From the NCBI GenBank assembly GCA_037043015.1, contig CM073322.1, positions 18,921,601-18,985,600 on the forward strand: 64,000 bases of DNA, given 5' to 3'. A program made the position numbers and the translations under genes. The DNA comes from Bryum argenteum. Taxonomy: Eukaryota > Streptophyta > Bryopsida > Bryales > Bryaceae. The notes beneath the pieces were generated by a model. It saw only the letters and a program-made list of their open reading frames with translations, was not told the origin of the DNA and did no database searches. Below, in pieces: positions 23,027 to 33,879 of the stretch (within the stretch, counting starts at the first letter, position 1; the number at the start of each line of letters is the position of its first letter).

Positions 23027-26000
23027 TTAAAGTGCGTTTAAGCTTCCAGTCACGCAACCCCCTGAGCAACTGGCACCCGTAGCGCACGCGCCGCCGCCGC
23101 AGGCACCGCCACCCCCGCAGTCAGCTCCGGATTTGGGCACCACGTCGTACATCTCCTGCGCCCACACTTGGCTTCCCATGCTCCACCAGCATCGATTCGC
23201 CAAGCTTGTGCCGCAGCACGACCCCGCTCCTCGGCATTCAATTGTTGCGGCCCCTGCACATCAATCAGAGCATCGATCAGTACCCGAGCATCGATCAGTC
23301 TTCGAGCATTGATCAGTATCCGAGTATCGATCACTATCCAAGTATTGATCAGTATCAAGCAAATATTGGAGAATGCGAATGTAATCCATGGGAATGTAAT
23401 AGGGGTCGGTGGCAGGAAGACTTACCCCATTCGGATTTGTGTGATCGCTTTGTTGCCTTGGTGGGCTTGCTACTCATGGTCCCCAGCAAGTCGTGCACGG
23501 AGAGCGCAGTTACTGTCATTAAGAGCAAAATGAGAATCGCATTCTCTCCTGGCGTTACCTCCATTGCAGCAGATTTCCAGTTGAAAAGCGCCGTGGCTTT
23601 GCCAGTGGGGCATTCGGGAGTGTAGCGCACGACAGTGACGAACCCCCGTTCCTCTTCCGCAGGAGCGTCCCGAACTTGGTACTGTAGCCATCGTCCGCAA
23701 ACGAGCGCGACTGGGGAGCCGACGCTGCCTTCGAGCGTCAAGACTGGGAACTCGTCCATTTGCGGATCGCGGTTCTTCCTCACCGTGAAAATGGAGTTCG
23801 GCTCGAACAACGCCCATTGCCGTTGTAGCTTCGCTTTCTCCATCTGCTCCTTCGTGTCCATCAGCTGAATTGCCGACGCTCCAAGCGTTACTGCAAGAGA
23901 ATGCAATCATGTCAGTAGTGGTTCATGTATTCGCAATGGCATTGCAGGAGTCCTGGCTCTGAGTCTTACTTGGTGGAGCGTCAGGCTCCGCATTCAGGTT
24001 CGGTCGGTAAACGTCCACAATTCTTTCATTCTCCGCCACTGGTGTACACCCGCGTACTCCATCGTCGCTCTTTTTCTTGCAACCCTTCAGCTTCCTGCAC
24101 AATGTCGATCAGCGTGAGTACCGGATATGTACATGCCCATCGTCGAGTTTTGAAAGATATGGTCATCTGAGTTTTGTTAGTTAAGAAAGAAATAAAATCG
24201 GGGAATGGGGGAGCTTACCGAGTTCGCACGGTGTAGATGTCCTTGCCTTGGTGATCCAGGACCGATCGCGTTAACCAGCGGCCCATTTGATAGTGACGGT
24301 TTCGTTCCGTGATCTCCTGAAAGTTGTCGTCCGTGGTTTTAGAAGTGACAGTTCGGAAGAGGTAAGGTGAGGCGACGGGCGGCGTGATGGAGGCGGCGAT
24401 CTCCAGCGCTGGAGGCTTCCTCTGCAAGTCCCAGATTTGCTCTTCCTTGTGAAGCGACAACCAGTCGAGCGCAGAAAGAGTCGGCGAAGAGAGCAGCATG
24501 TTGAAAGGGACATGCACTTCTCCAAGCAATTTCGACTTCTTCTGCAAACCACCGAGCAAGCGACACGGTTTCCGCATGCGAAGCTCAAGAACGATCCCCT
24601 CCACGGACGTTTCGAAGTTGAATGTCCACGCCCCTTGCGTCCAACGCGGCTGCTCCGAGATTTCCACCTCACCTGTTTTCACTTCGAAGTCTCCGCAGTT
24701 CTTCATGGTTCGAACAGAGACAAAGATTTTCGCGCCGACGTATTTTAAGGGAACATTCTTAGCTGCGAGGATATTCAAGCTCATCTGCACAGACTCGCGC
24801 CCCTTGAGATACCCGTACTGGGCCTCCTGCTCGGTCTTGTAAAAGCTCGACGTGAACCGTTCACGTTTGATCGCGGGCTTAGGAAGGGGAGTGGGTGGCT
24901 CCCCGCGGTACATGGCGCCTGCTTTCTCGTACGGAAGATTGTAGGTCTCCTCCCACAGTTGTTTTGTTTCGTGGAAACAGTTGCTCAGCTTCGAGCCTTC
25001 GTGTCTTTCGGTGTCGTTGTCGTCGTGGTCCAGAACTTTTCCCATTAATTGCAGCGTATCGATCCGGTACGCGAGCGGGTCCAGCTGATGCGCGTGCCAC
25101 ATCAAATCAATGTCGTAGGTCGGGACCAGGAACAACTTGCCCTTCGACTTCGCCGCCAAGTGGAGAAAGCCCTTGTACCGCATCACCGCCGCATGCAAGA
25201 ACGATTCATTCCGCACATGAAGTTGCGACACCTGCCAACATCCCCACACACACTCATACATTAGTGGCCACTTCCAACGTTGCTTGTGCTCATCAAACAA
25301 CTCTTATATCACCATTTGAAAGGATACTCATCTTAGCAAACTGGCCGGTTTTAATTCTGGGCTGAAGGAGCCTGCTCTCACCTGGTAGTAGAACGAGCTC
25401 TGACGCAGAACGGCATCCGCAAGATCGTAGCTAATTTTGCTTCTCCAGGGAAAGATCTCTTCGCAAGTTTTCGCTGCTCCAACGTGATGGTAAGGCTCTG
25501 TCGGAAACTGTTTCTTCCAGAGCTGAACAGTGGTCTCCGTAGCAAGGACCATGTAGCGCGCTTCCGGAACAGGCGCGCCGAGAATCTTCCCATAGAGCGC
25601 TTTGCAATCATGAGCGTACCGAATCTGCAAACAGTCACGCGTCAATACAAACTCCCCTAGCAACAAAGAAGTGCACTCGGTCGCGCGCTACTTACAGGGT
25701 TGAGACGGTGACAATGCCAGACCCAAGCGCAGTCTAGCGGCGGGACGAGTGGACTGCTTCCCATCTCACGATTCGCGAGCAACGGAAGCCAACACGATTC
25801 ATATCTGCAAAACTCCAATCCCGAACTCGAATCAGCCTCTTGAAACTGCGACGTTCTCTACCAAATCATCGTCACGACGTTCCTACCTTTGAATTGCGCG
25901 ATCCAATGTGGGTCCTGCTTGCATAAGACCCTGATCTTGGTTCACTCTGGCAAGAAAACTGAGCTCTCGCTTGGCAGCCGTAACAAGATTGGGAATAGAA

Positions 26001-26074
26001 AGCGATATCGCCTGTGCACTTTTCCATTCCTTCGCAAAGCTCCATGACTGATCTTTCGCCATCATCCTGCCCAC
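23027..26074 (-). CDS. GRDP: Glycine-rich domain protein (GRDP, DUF1399 family)
   Basis: This is a plant protein of the GRDP1/GRDP2 type, linked to development and stress/ABA responses; its biochemical role is unsettled. Seven exons (26074-25887, 25804-25696, 25624-25382, 25231-24219, 24094-23970, 23890-23426, 23253-23027) join with consistent phases to 2,370 nt, or 789 residues, the family's usual size. The two DUF1399 hallmark motifs are visible: LDCAWVWHCHRLNP at 86-99 and YDIDLMWHAHQLDP at 219-232. A beta-rich central part (exon 4), which could be C2-like, follows. Residues from about 720 contain SMGSQVWAQEMYDVVP, and the C-terminus is a Gly/Cys tract (CGGGGGACGGGAC). The final frame is fixed by exon phase, because two other frames are also open there. 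The start is the first ATG with a correct frame into DUF1399. Confidence 0.88.
23261..23358. repeat. 18-bp minisatellite beside a splice acceptor
   Basis: Five to six copies of an 18-bp unit (plus-strand gatcagtacccgagcatc with variants) occupy the 3' end of the last GRDP intron, ending within about 10 bp of the acceptor at 23254. Because 18 is a multiple of three, the array is open in frame (plus-strand SIDQYP repeats) without being coding. Confidence 0.8.
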
Positions 26075-26399
26075 CTGGTACTCACTACTCAGATCTAATC
26101 GATCACAGCCAGTGTACCTTCAAAACTGCGCCATGCTCATTCAGTCCAGTGCACTCTACATCGTCGACGAGGAGTACTACCCACAATCTCAAGATCATCT
26201 GGCTCCGCGAACTGTCCTAGGAAGATTTGACAACCATCTTCGCATGTGCAACCTGGCCATTACAGACTCAAATGTCAATCCGCCAGTGTAGTTGCATGAG
26301 ACACGATCGGATCCAAACTGTAATCTGTCTGTGGAGGCAGTGCTCTAGCTACAACTGCAAGGCGAAGGAAACAAGAAGGCAGCTCTGACAGACTTGGTT

Positions 26400-26407
26400 A
26401 TATATGT
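26400..26407 (-). promoter_or_regulatory. Possible TATA box for GRDP
   Basis: On the minus strand catatataacc lies about 325 bp upstream of the GRDP start codon and would imply a leader of roughly 300 nt. It is a position-based suggestion only. Confidence 0.3.
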
Positions 26408-26662
26408 GGATCTAAGAGAATCGACGAGAATCTTACAGTACATTGTATGCATGGACCGATCTGTGACTTGCTGGACATCGATCGATGCTCGTCAGCTCGA
26501 TCATGCCGCGTTGGTCGGCCATTACGTGGTCAACTAAATTTGCTTTGTCACTTCTGTACAGTAGCTCCGTTACCGTGTACTGTAGCTGTTAAGAGTATCA
26601 CTTGTTTTTCTTACTATAAACTGTATCTATATGTATAACAGAACTGGGTGATCCTTGGGTGA

Positions 26663-26927
26663 GGGTTCGCAGCAGCTACCAAGAGGATGAGAAAGTGCCA
26701 CCCCATCCTCCCTCCCATCCCTGGAATTTTAATTTGAACCCCCCCCCCCCCCCAAGGCCATTTTTGATGATTTTGAATTCAGAAATGGGCCCTGCGGCCC
26801 CAAATTACTCTAGGAGCCTACTCCTTGGCAATTTAAACCAATACACTAAAAAATTAGGGGGCTCCTTTACCCCTCCCCATCCAACGCTCATCCTCATCTT
26901 CATCCTCTTGGTAGCTGCTGCGAACCC
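26663..26927. mobile_element. 265-bp foldback MITE
   Basis: The terminal inverted repeat of about 28 bp is nearly perfect (GGGTTCGCAGCAGCTACCAA.. and its complement ending at 26927). The interior has a C homopolymer and no ORF. Flanks cttgggtgag and cttaggcgtg are similar over 10 bp and may be a decayed 9-10-bp target duplication, which would suggest a Mutator-like origin. A relative lies at 52021-52198. Confidence 0.7.
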
Positions 26928-26929
26928 TT

Positions 26930-27075
26930 AGGCGTGATCCTTCCTACCCACCAATCTACCAACTTACAAACATACAAACCTACCAACAATAAACATAATA
27001 ATGTTTCAGTAAATGGTACACGGGATACTTTTATTAATACTCATATAATTAGCTTCTTCGTCAAGACGGGGAGCA
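26930..27075 (+). mobile_element. Mini-Helitron fragment
   Basis: This short piece has 'gatccttcctacccaccaa..cctaccaac', then 'aataaacataataatgtt..aaatggtacacgggatactttt' and 'agcttcttcgtcaagacgggg'. It matches the central and 3' parts of the family at 4374-5393. It lies directly against the foldback MITE and lacks both defined ends. Confidence 0.5.
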
Positions 27076-27728
27076 TATGTATAATTGGGCAGCATACAGT
27101 GCAGCGATTGTTCAAAAACGAGTTGTGTGGCACAGTGGCGTTTTTTGAATTTTTGTCTGGAGTTAACAGAATGTAGCAGTTACATATATGTTTATTTTTT
27201 TGCAATGATTAATTTATTAATCAATTAAGTTTCAGAGTTGGTAGACAATTGTTAATTGGGTGACTACTACAGTACATCCAAGTGGGGAAAACCTAATTTG
27301 GGGCATGAGCTGGTTTCAACATGTTGACTATCAATCTTAATTGCATAATGGCATTTTAACGGTTGTTGTGTGACATCACATTCAACTGTCTAGATCACTC
27401 ACCACTATTGAAAACTCACAGTTAATTTAGTAACCATTTTTGTTTGATGAATTGATTTAATTTGATTGACGAAATTTTGTCAATATTGTACCTAGAAAGG
27501 TGCACTTTAGTTGATAGAAGAATACTGGCAGCTTTATCAGCTGAAGGGGAGTAGAACTTTTCTGCAATTCTTCTTTCTCCTCCTTTTTCTTGTCATTTTT
27601 TTCCCCACGAGTCAGTCCTCCTGGCTACACTTTCCACAAAGAGTCAGAATTACCTTGGTAACTTGACACTTCCAGAAGAAGCATCAATTGGAATCTTTCA
27701 GGCTATTCTTATGTCATGGTCGTTTAGG

Positions 27729-27960
27729 CACCACAAGTCTTGGGTTGGTGGTTAGGGCTTAGGCCCTCAATGAGGAGGTCGTGGGTTCCATTCCCCATGT
27801 TGGCGTGGTACTCACCACTATAGTCCACCCAACTATTGCGGGAGTGTAGTAGGGATTTTGCCCTAGTCTAAACTACTTTCAGTATAGTGTGGTTCAACGG
27901 TAGAAAAGCAAAATAGTCTGTCGTATTGTGACTAAGGTCACATGTATTCGCGGTATAAGT
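27729..27960 (+). mobile_element. tRNA-headed SINE, second subfamily
   Basis: The head (gcaccacaagtcttgggttggtggttaggg..gtgggttccattcccc) shares the A-box-like and B-box (ggttccattcc) regions with the SINEs at 51529 and 62266. The body after 'ccacccaactattgcggg' differs, so it is a related but separate subfamily. The 3' limit is uncertain. Confidence 0.5.
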
Positions 27961-28099
27961 GTAACTATGTATAAACGTACATGAGGGCTTGTCTTGCGGC
28001 GATTCACTCTTATACCCAGGGATCACTCAATTTGGGTTACTGTCATTACCAATGCACTATATCTAGACTCAATGCAGTCTCAGTCCTGTCTAGTATTCT

Positions 28100-28560
28100 A
28101 AGGGAAGTCAATAGTTACGGTCAATAGTTCGAGTTATGTCAATAGACCCAAATGCGGACTATCACCTAGTCAAAATGCCGATATAATATTTTGAAATAAT
28201 ACACATAAATATTTAGTCAATAGGTCCAAATCCAAAGATATTATATACGATACTATTTACACAATGCCTAACGAACAGTTTGTCAATAGGTCCAGGTGCA
28301 AGGAATGATTTAGAATCTGCCTACCTCTGTGCAGCTCTCCAAGTCTCTCAAGTCAATAGGTCTTGTACACATGCAATATGTATGCAATTATGCCCTGCAC
28401 AAACACACACTCAGCTCAATCTCATGTTCAAACACTCAATAATAGCTTAAAACTCCAAGAATACCCAAAAACATGTCAAACCCAAACCCAGAGACTTACC
28501 CTAAAATTTATGTCAATAGGTCTCACTCAACTTCAAATTTCGGTCTTATTATTCAAATTC
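28100..28560. repeat. Recurring 'gtcaatagg' motif tract
   Basis: The word gtcaatagg(t/c)c(t/c) or close variants recurs at least six times over about 460 bp at irregular spacing, in AT-rich DNA without a gene. The pattern could be a decayed long tandem repeat. Confidence 0.35.
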
Positions 28561-28569
28561 TTTAAATAA

Positions 28570-30340
28570 TCCTATTACTTGCTCCAAAACCAAAGGCAAA
28601 CTCAAAACTCAACACTTAGTTTTCAAACAAATTTCGAACAAACTTGTCTAATTGGGGTATTTTGGAAATTGATCTTCCAATTTTAGAGTTGCATTTGGAA
28701 AATCCAACCGTAAGATCTTGCTTAGAGCTGTCCAATTAGCTTATATGTTGACTTTCACAATTTTTGACCGTACGGATTTTGATTTATACTCAATCAAAGT
28801 ATAAAAAGAATTTGAATCTGAATTTAAACCGGCAGTCTATTACCACGCGATTTAACCCAAAGCCGCGGACTCTAGACCCTATGGCCGTGCACTGTGACCT
28901 ATTGCCATGCAAATAAGTCCTAAAGCCGTGGACAAGCAGACCCTACTGCCGTCCGAAGGAGGCCCTATGGCCGTGCGAATTTCGGCACTTCTCATGAGAC
29001 GGATGCCGGAAACTCAAATCCCTAGTTTTGCCGAACCCTTCAACATTAGAATTCCTTCAAATTTCAAACCAATTTTGATGATTTCCACCGAATTCTCACC
29101 ACCATTCATTCCTCAATCTCAATGCTATGAATGCAATGCATGATTACTCACGACTTACGACTTAATATCAAACAAATTACATTCATTCTAAAATTCTATG
29201 TACTTGCGGCTTCAACTTGCTAACAAAGACCAAAGACTCCATTGCCCATGAATTTCGTTGAAGTTTCAAAGAAATCTCCCTCACGATTGACTCCTACTTT
29301 CGATCCGCTCGATCTCCACTTCCCCGACGATCACTTATCACCGCCGAATTCCCTCACTGTCGATCATCTTTTAACGATACGGAGTACGGTACTCTGATCA
29401 ATGCTCCATCTGCTATTTTGAATCTAATCCCCATTTATCGATCCCTCATTACTCTTGTCGAGACCGCTTTTAGTCGATCCTGCTCCTTCTTGAGCATCGA
29501 CATTACCAAGCTACCGCAAACTCGACCGATCAATGAACAAAGAGCTCTTAAAATTACGACTCTCAACAATACTTACACATGAATCGCTCTCTATCCAGGC
29601 AAATGTTATTGGCGTTGTTGTCCGCACTGATTGTCGTTCTTAGTTCCTCTTCCTTCACCGGCTTTGTGCTCTCCTCTCGTGACTCATTCCTGCCATGATA
29701 TTGATCGCATGTTCCAAAGATCGCGGTGCTCTCGATTGGTCCCGCCGTTGCACATCGAAGTAGCCTCATTCTTTAATTTTTCCGATACTCCGACGTGCGC
29801 TTCCGCTTGAAGTTACGCTCGCACAAAGCTGACTTTGCAATCCAGTTCTCACACTCTCTCATACAATTTTACACAATTTCAAAAGATACTCCGACCAATT
29901 GCATTCACTTCGCATCACAAATTGGAGACGGAAAGAAAAATAATCACAAAGACTTAAAACAATACAATGCATACAACTACACACACAAATTGCACAGAAA
30001 TTTAGAGCACGAGAAGACAACGACGAGCATTATATACAAATGCCGTAAAATTACAAAAGCAGGAGGGTGGTTATGCGCGGGGAGGAGAAGGGTGCGCCCC
30101 CTGCGAGAGGCCGCGGCCACTTCATCTTGCCTCGTTCATCCATTGTCTTTTCATCCGTCCTCTAATATACTAATTATTTTTAACACTAATTCTATCAGGT
30201 TACCTTTATTGAAAGCTTTCTACTTTTAATAACTTTTAAAGTAACTTTTTGATACTTTTTCGCATCTATAATATTATATCTATCCAAAAAGTAAAAAGTT
30301 TCTAAAATAACTCTATAAATGTTAATAAATAGTTACTACA
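28570..30340. other. Unassigned region, possible decayed LTR promoter
   Basis: There is no recognisable gene. A loose 'gaccctatggccgtg'-type repetition lies at 28860-28990. On the minus strand, GC-rich sequence (30060-30120) followed by a TATA-like tgtatataatg near 30030 looks like a promoter. The minus ORF at 29563-29769 downstream has no recognised domain. This may be part of a retroelement. Confidence 0.3.
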
Positions 30341-30342
30341 GG

Positions 30343-30573
30343 GAGGTCCTTGGACCTTGTTGTATGGGTATCTCAAAGCCCTTTGGGGATATACTATGTC
30401 CAGTATCTTCAATGCACTAGTAACTAGGCTAGAAACTAGCATAGTTGTAGTGTCCACCCCCGAGAGGGGGAAGTAGTATTGTTCTAATTTTCCCTTGTTC
30501 GGTGGCCATCGGGATATTAGCATCACGAATGAACACATCATATACGCCGACCTCTTAGAAAGGACCGGAGTTT
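30343..30573 (+). mobile_element. SINE copy, 5'-truncated
   Basis: The body matches the complete SINE (ggtccttggaccttgttgta.., ctagaaactagcatagttgtagtgt.., ggtggccatcgggatattagc). It ends in 'ggaccggagtttctatctatctgt', with the last about 20 bp repeated once more (to about 30607). The tRNA-like head is absent. Confidence 0.7.
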
Positions 30574-30626
30574 CTATCTATCTGTCCGGAGTTTCTATCT
30601 ATCTGTCTCATGGTCGTTTTTAGAGC

Positions 30627-31268
30627 TACACTAGAGTTGTTAATTAGTGTTAGGTGGAGATTAGTGTACAGGTAACTTCTGGTAAATAACACCATTTTTC
30701 AACTCTATTAAGATTAGTGTTCACTTTGGGCCGTTGTTGCAATCAATGCCCCTTGTCTTTATTTCAAGCCACCAATTGCACCACTTCCAATAAGTTTTTT
30801 CACTTGCAAGATAGTATGCATGCTCTCACATATAGTGTTATGGTTTGAAGATTAGTGTTGTAACAGTATGATTATGTGTGACCTTTACTGTTACGCCCCA
30901 CAATTAACGTCATTTGTAACACTATTTAACAATTCTTGTGTGTAGTAGAAAGGTGATTTGAGTATAACCATAGTAATGCGGTATGATTTTAAAGTGCCAC
31001 TATGGCTTTACTCGTGGTTTTACTTATACCATCTTTTCACTACATAAGAGTTGTTGATTAGTGTTACCCTCGATTAGTGTTATTCAGTGATATTCAGATT
31101 ATAAATTTTTACTATTGATTAATATTTTACCCTCTATATTGGTCATGATGGGATTTTCAATAGTATTAAAATTAATGCTCTTAGTAAATATTTATATCAA
31201 GATCAAAAACTTATAACATTTTCAAATCTTAAAAAAAAAACATTACACTAATCAACAACTCTTGTGTA
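30627..31268. mobile_element. TIR element (tacac(t/a)agagttgtt ends)
   Basis: The left end TACACTAGAGTTGTTAATTA and the complement of the right end (TACACAAGAGTTGTTGATTA) match at 18 of 20 bases. An extra internal copy of the end motif (cataagagttgttgattagtgtta) lies at about 31043. The interior is AT-rich and non-coding. Its right end is 4 bp from the TTAA of the next element. Confidence 0.6.
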
Positions 31269-31276
31269 CTAGTTAA

Positions 31277-32201
31277 CCCCTAAAAATCCAGGAAAACCGA
31301 TTCGGTTTTCTGAGATTTCGGGCAGCTCATTTTAAGCATTTAAATTGATATTTTTGCCTAAGATTTTTATTGGGTGCTCCCCATACAGTAATGTGTATGT
31401 GGTATAATTTTCAAAGTCAAATTTTAATTTTATAACCTTCACCTAGAAATTTTAGGTTTCAAGTCCTAAACGGGCAGTTTAAAATAATTTTTTTTAATTT
31501 TTTTTTTTAGAAATATGTTCATTACCAAATTACTATTCAAATTCCAAAGTATCCGAAGTCAAAAAGTTTACCAATTTTACAAGGGCAGCCTCCAAAACTT
31601 TCAAAAACAATCTTCACAATTTCTAGTAATTTTACAATTTTTTCTTTCAAAAATTGCCAAAATTCGAGATTTTGGATTTTTTCCAAGATTTTTTTTTTCA
31701 AAATTCACATTATCATAAATGCACCTTCTCACCGTCGAGATTTTTCTCAAACTAAATATATCATACGTGGTGCTTGTTTTACTATATGGTTGTTTTTAGA
31801 CCTTCTTTCATAAAATATTTTACGTTAAGGTCAAAAAGTGGAATTGGTCTCTAAAATTTTGCATGAGCATACCCAACTTGATTACCTACATGAAAAAAAA
31901 TGAGGGAAAAATATTTGGAATAACAATCATCAAGTTGCCCTTGGCACCATTTAGACAAGGCCTCTCACGCAGCGGCAAAAAAAAGTGTTGGTCAAACTTT
32001 GATTGTTATGATCTCACAAATGACAAACATCCAACGGTTGAAATTTTGACCAGTCCTTTGTATACAAGTTAGGTACAAGATCTTACGGTTCAAAGTCTAA
32101 AACCGGAAAAAAAAGTTTCTCCATTTCCCCATTTCCCAACGAAGGTGAAAAATGGCAGTTTTTGGTTCTGGAGGTCGAGGAAACCCCTGGATTTTTAGGG
32201 G
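31277..32201. mobile_element. TTAA-flanked, piggyBac-like element 1
   Basis: It is flanked on both sides by TTAA (31273-31276 and 32202-32205). Its ends form a perfect 16-bp inverted repeat, CCCCTAAAAATCCAGG at the left and its complement at the right. TTAA target duplication together with ends beginning CCC(C/T) is the piggyBac signature. The 925-bp interior has no transposase. The relationship of TTAA to the palindromic ends is seen; the superfamily is inferred. A diverged relative of the interior follows directly (32230-33040). Confidence 0.6.
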
Positions 32202-32229
32202 TTAAAAGAAGCCTTTGTGAAGACGTAAA

Positions 32230-33040
32230 CTAATTCCTAAAGAACCTTTTGTTAGTAACTAAAGACTTTTTGATAAGAAATAGACATTGTTGGTACATGA
32301 ACCTTCAAATCATAATTCTGAAGTTACCAATTTGAGCTAACAATGGTTTTGAGTGATGCAAGGAAATTTCTTAATGACTTGCAAGGCCAAAGGTCCATTT
32401 GATTCCAAAAATGTGACTCGGGACCCTCAAAGTTATGGAAGTTATGAGAGATCTCCCCGGAAATTAAAATAATGCTATGAAAAGTCGCATCATAACAAAA
32501 TTGCCCTTATATGTTTGATGTATTGCATGTTTTACTACATATGTATATATTGATAGTTTCCATATTCTCAATCAAAAATAATTTGCATAAAGGTCAAAAA
32601 AGAGCCTAACAAGTCTCTACAATTTTGCATGTACATACTTGACTTAGTATATTTTTCAAAAAAGGTTGATGAAATGTTTTGTTTAATAATCATGATGTCC
32701 TCCTTTGCCAAGCAAAAGCTTAGCATGAGCGTTGAATATTACAATCTCACAAATCAAGCAATTCCAATGTCTCAAGTTTTGCATAGATGTTGCAATAGTG
32801 GGCCTGAAGACCCCATTGTCAAAAATACTTGAAAACCTTACCATAAAACTGATTTAATAACTCCATTTCTACAAAGGGGTATTAGATCACAATTTCAAAA
32901 ACTCAAACTTGAAAACACAAGGATTTTAGTGGGTGACTTAAATTAATTTGGCTCCTATAACATTTGATTCCACTTTGCACTAACCTCATGCTATATTTTG
33001 AGTAACTTTAAGCATTAGTGCAAGATCTTTTGTTTTCTTT
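32230..33040. mobile_element. Old relative of the TTAA element
   Basis: Internal blocks match element 1 in the same orientation (for example 'aaggtcaaaaa..agtctctacaattttgcatg.acatacttgact' and 'gaatattacaatctcacaaat'). The ends are no longer recognisable, so it is an older copy. Confidence 0.45.
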
Positions 33041-33222
33041 AAAGATGCCAACCTCCTTCTTTGGAAACGTGCGGCGAAGCACTCTATTCGTGCATTTTTG
33101 CAATTTTACTCGTTTATCAAAGGTGATGAAAGACGAAGAAGGCCACAAGGCCACAATGAACCAATTGTATACAAAACAAGTAAAATAGATTTCTTTAAAT
33201 ATATATTAATTATTAATTTAAA

Positions 33223-33240
33223 AAAAAAAAAAAAAAAAAA
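33223..33240. repeat. Poly(A) run
   Basis: An uninterrupted run of 18 A lies in AT-rich intergenic DNA. It could be the tail of a retroposed sequence, but no body is recognised. Confidence 0.8.
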
Positions 33241-33431
33241 CCCTCTTTTTCTCTGAGCTGAAGAGATAAATAGCTAGCAACATTTTAATTTGACATGGTA
33301 AAACCTTTGGCTTTTTTGTCATTGTTATGCGTAAGCGGAAAAGTGAAATCTTAAAAAGAAATATAACATACGTTCCAACTACATAACTTTTTTATATACA
33401 AGACTAAATTTATTATATGAAATCAGTAAGT

Positions 33432-33878
33432 ATGATTCCCGTCGTCCCGACGGGAAAGGTTTTTACATGGTACTTTTAAAAAAGTATCCCGTGTTTACCA
33501 TTTCCTCAAACGGTTTTTTTTTTCTCTTTTTCTCTCTTTATTTATATTTTTTTAATACATAAAAGAAGGTAGGTAGGCTGGTAAGTTCGTAGGTTGGTAG
33601 GTTGGTACATTGGTGGGTAGGAAGGATTGCCAAACAGTATTTTATTATAGACTATTATGATTCCCGTCGTCCCAGCGGGAAAGGTCTTTACATGGTACTT
33701 TTAAAAGAGTATCCCGTGTTTACCATTTCCTCAAACGGTTTTTTTCCTCCCTTTTTTTCTCTCTTTATTCATATGTTTTTAATACATAAAAGAAGGTAGG
33801 TAGGTTGGTAAGTTCGTAGGTTGGTAAGTTGGTACATTGGTGGGTAGGAAGGATTGGCGAACAATATTTTATTACAGA
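33432..33878 (-). mobile_element. Two head-to-tail mini-Helitrons
   Basis: Two reverse-oriented units of about 220-227 bp, 33651-33432 and 33878-33652, each run from TC-TATAATAAAATA-type starts to a strong 3' hairpin (ttcccgtcg-tcc-cgacgggaa on the plus strand at about 33438 and a one-mismatch version near 33660). They are tandem, as at 4.9-5.4 kb, with the start of one unit against the end of the other. The terminal CTAG is mutated in both. They are more alike to each other than to the other cluster, so this tandem pair probably arose locally. Confidence 0.6.
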
Positions 33879-33879
33879 A

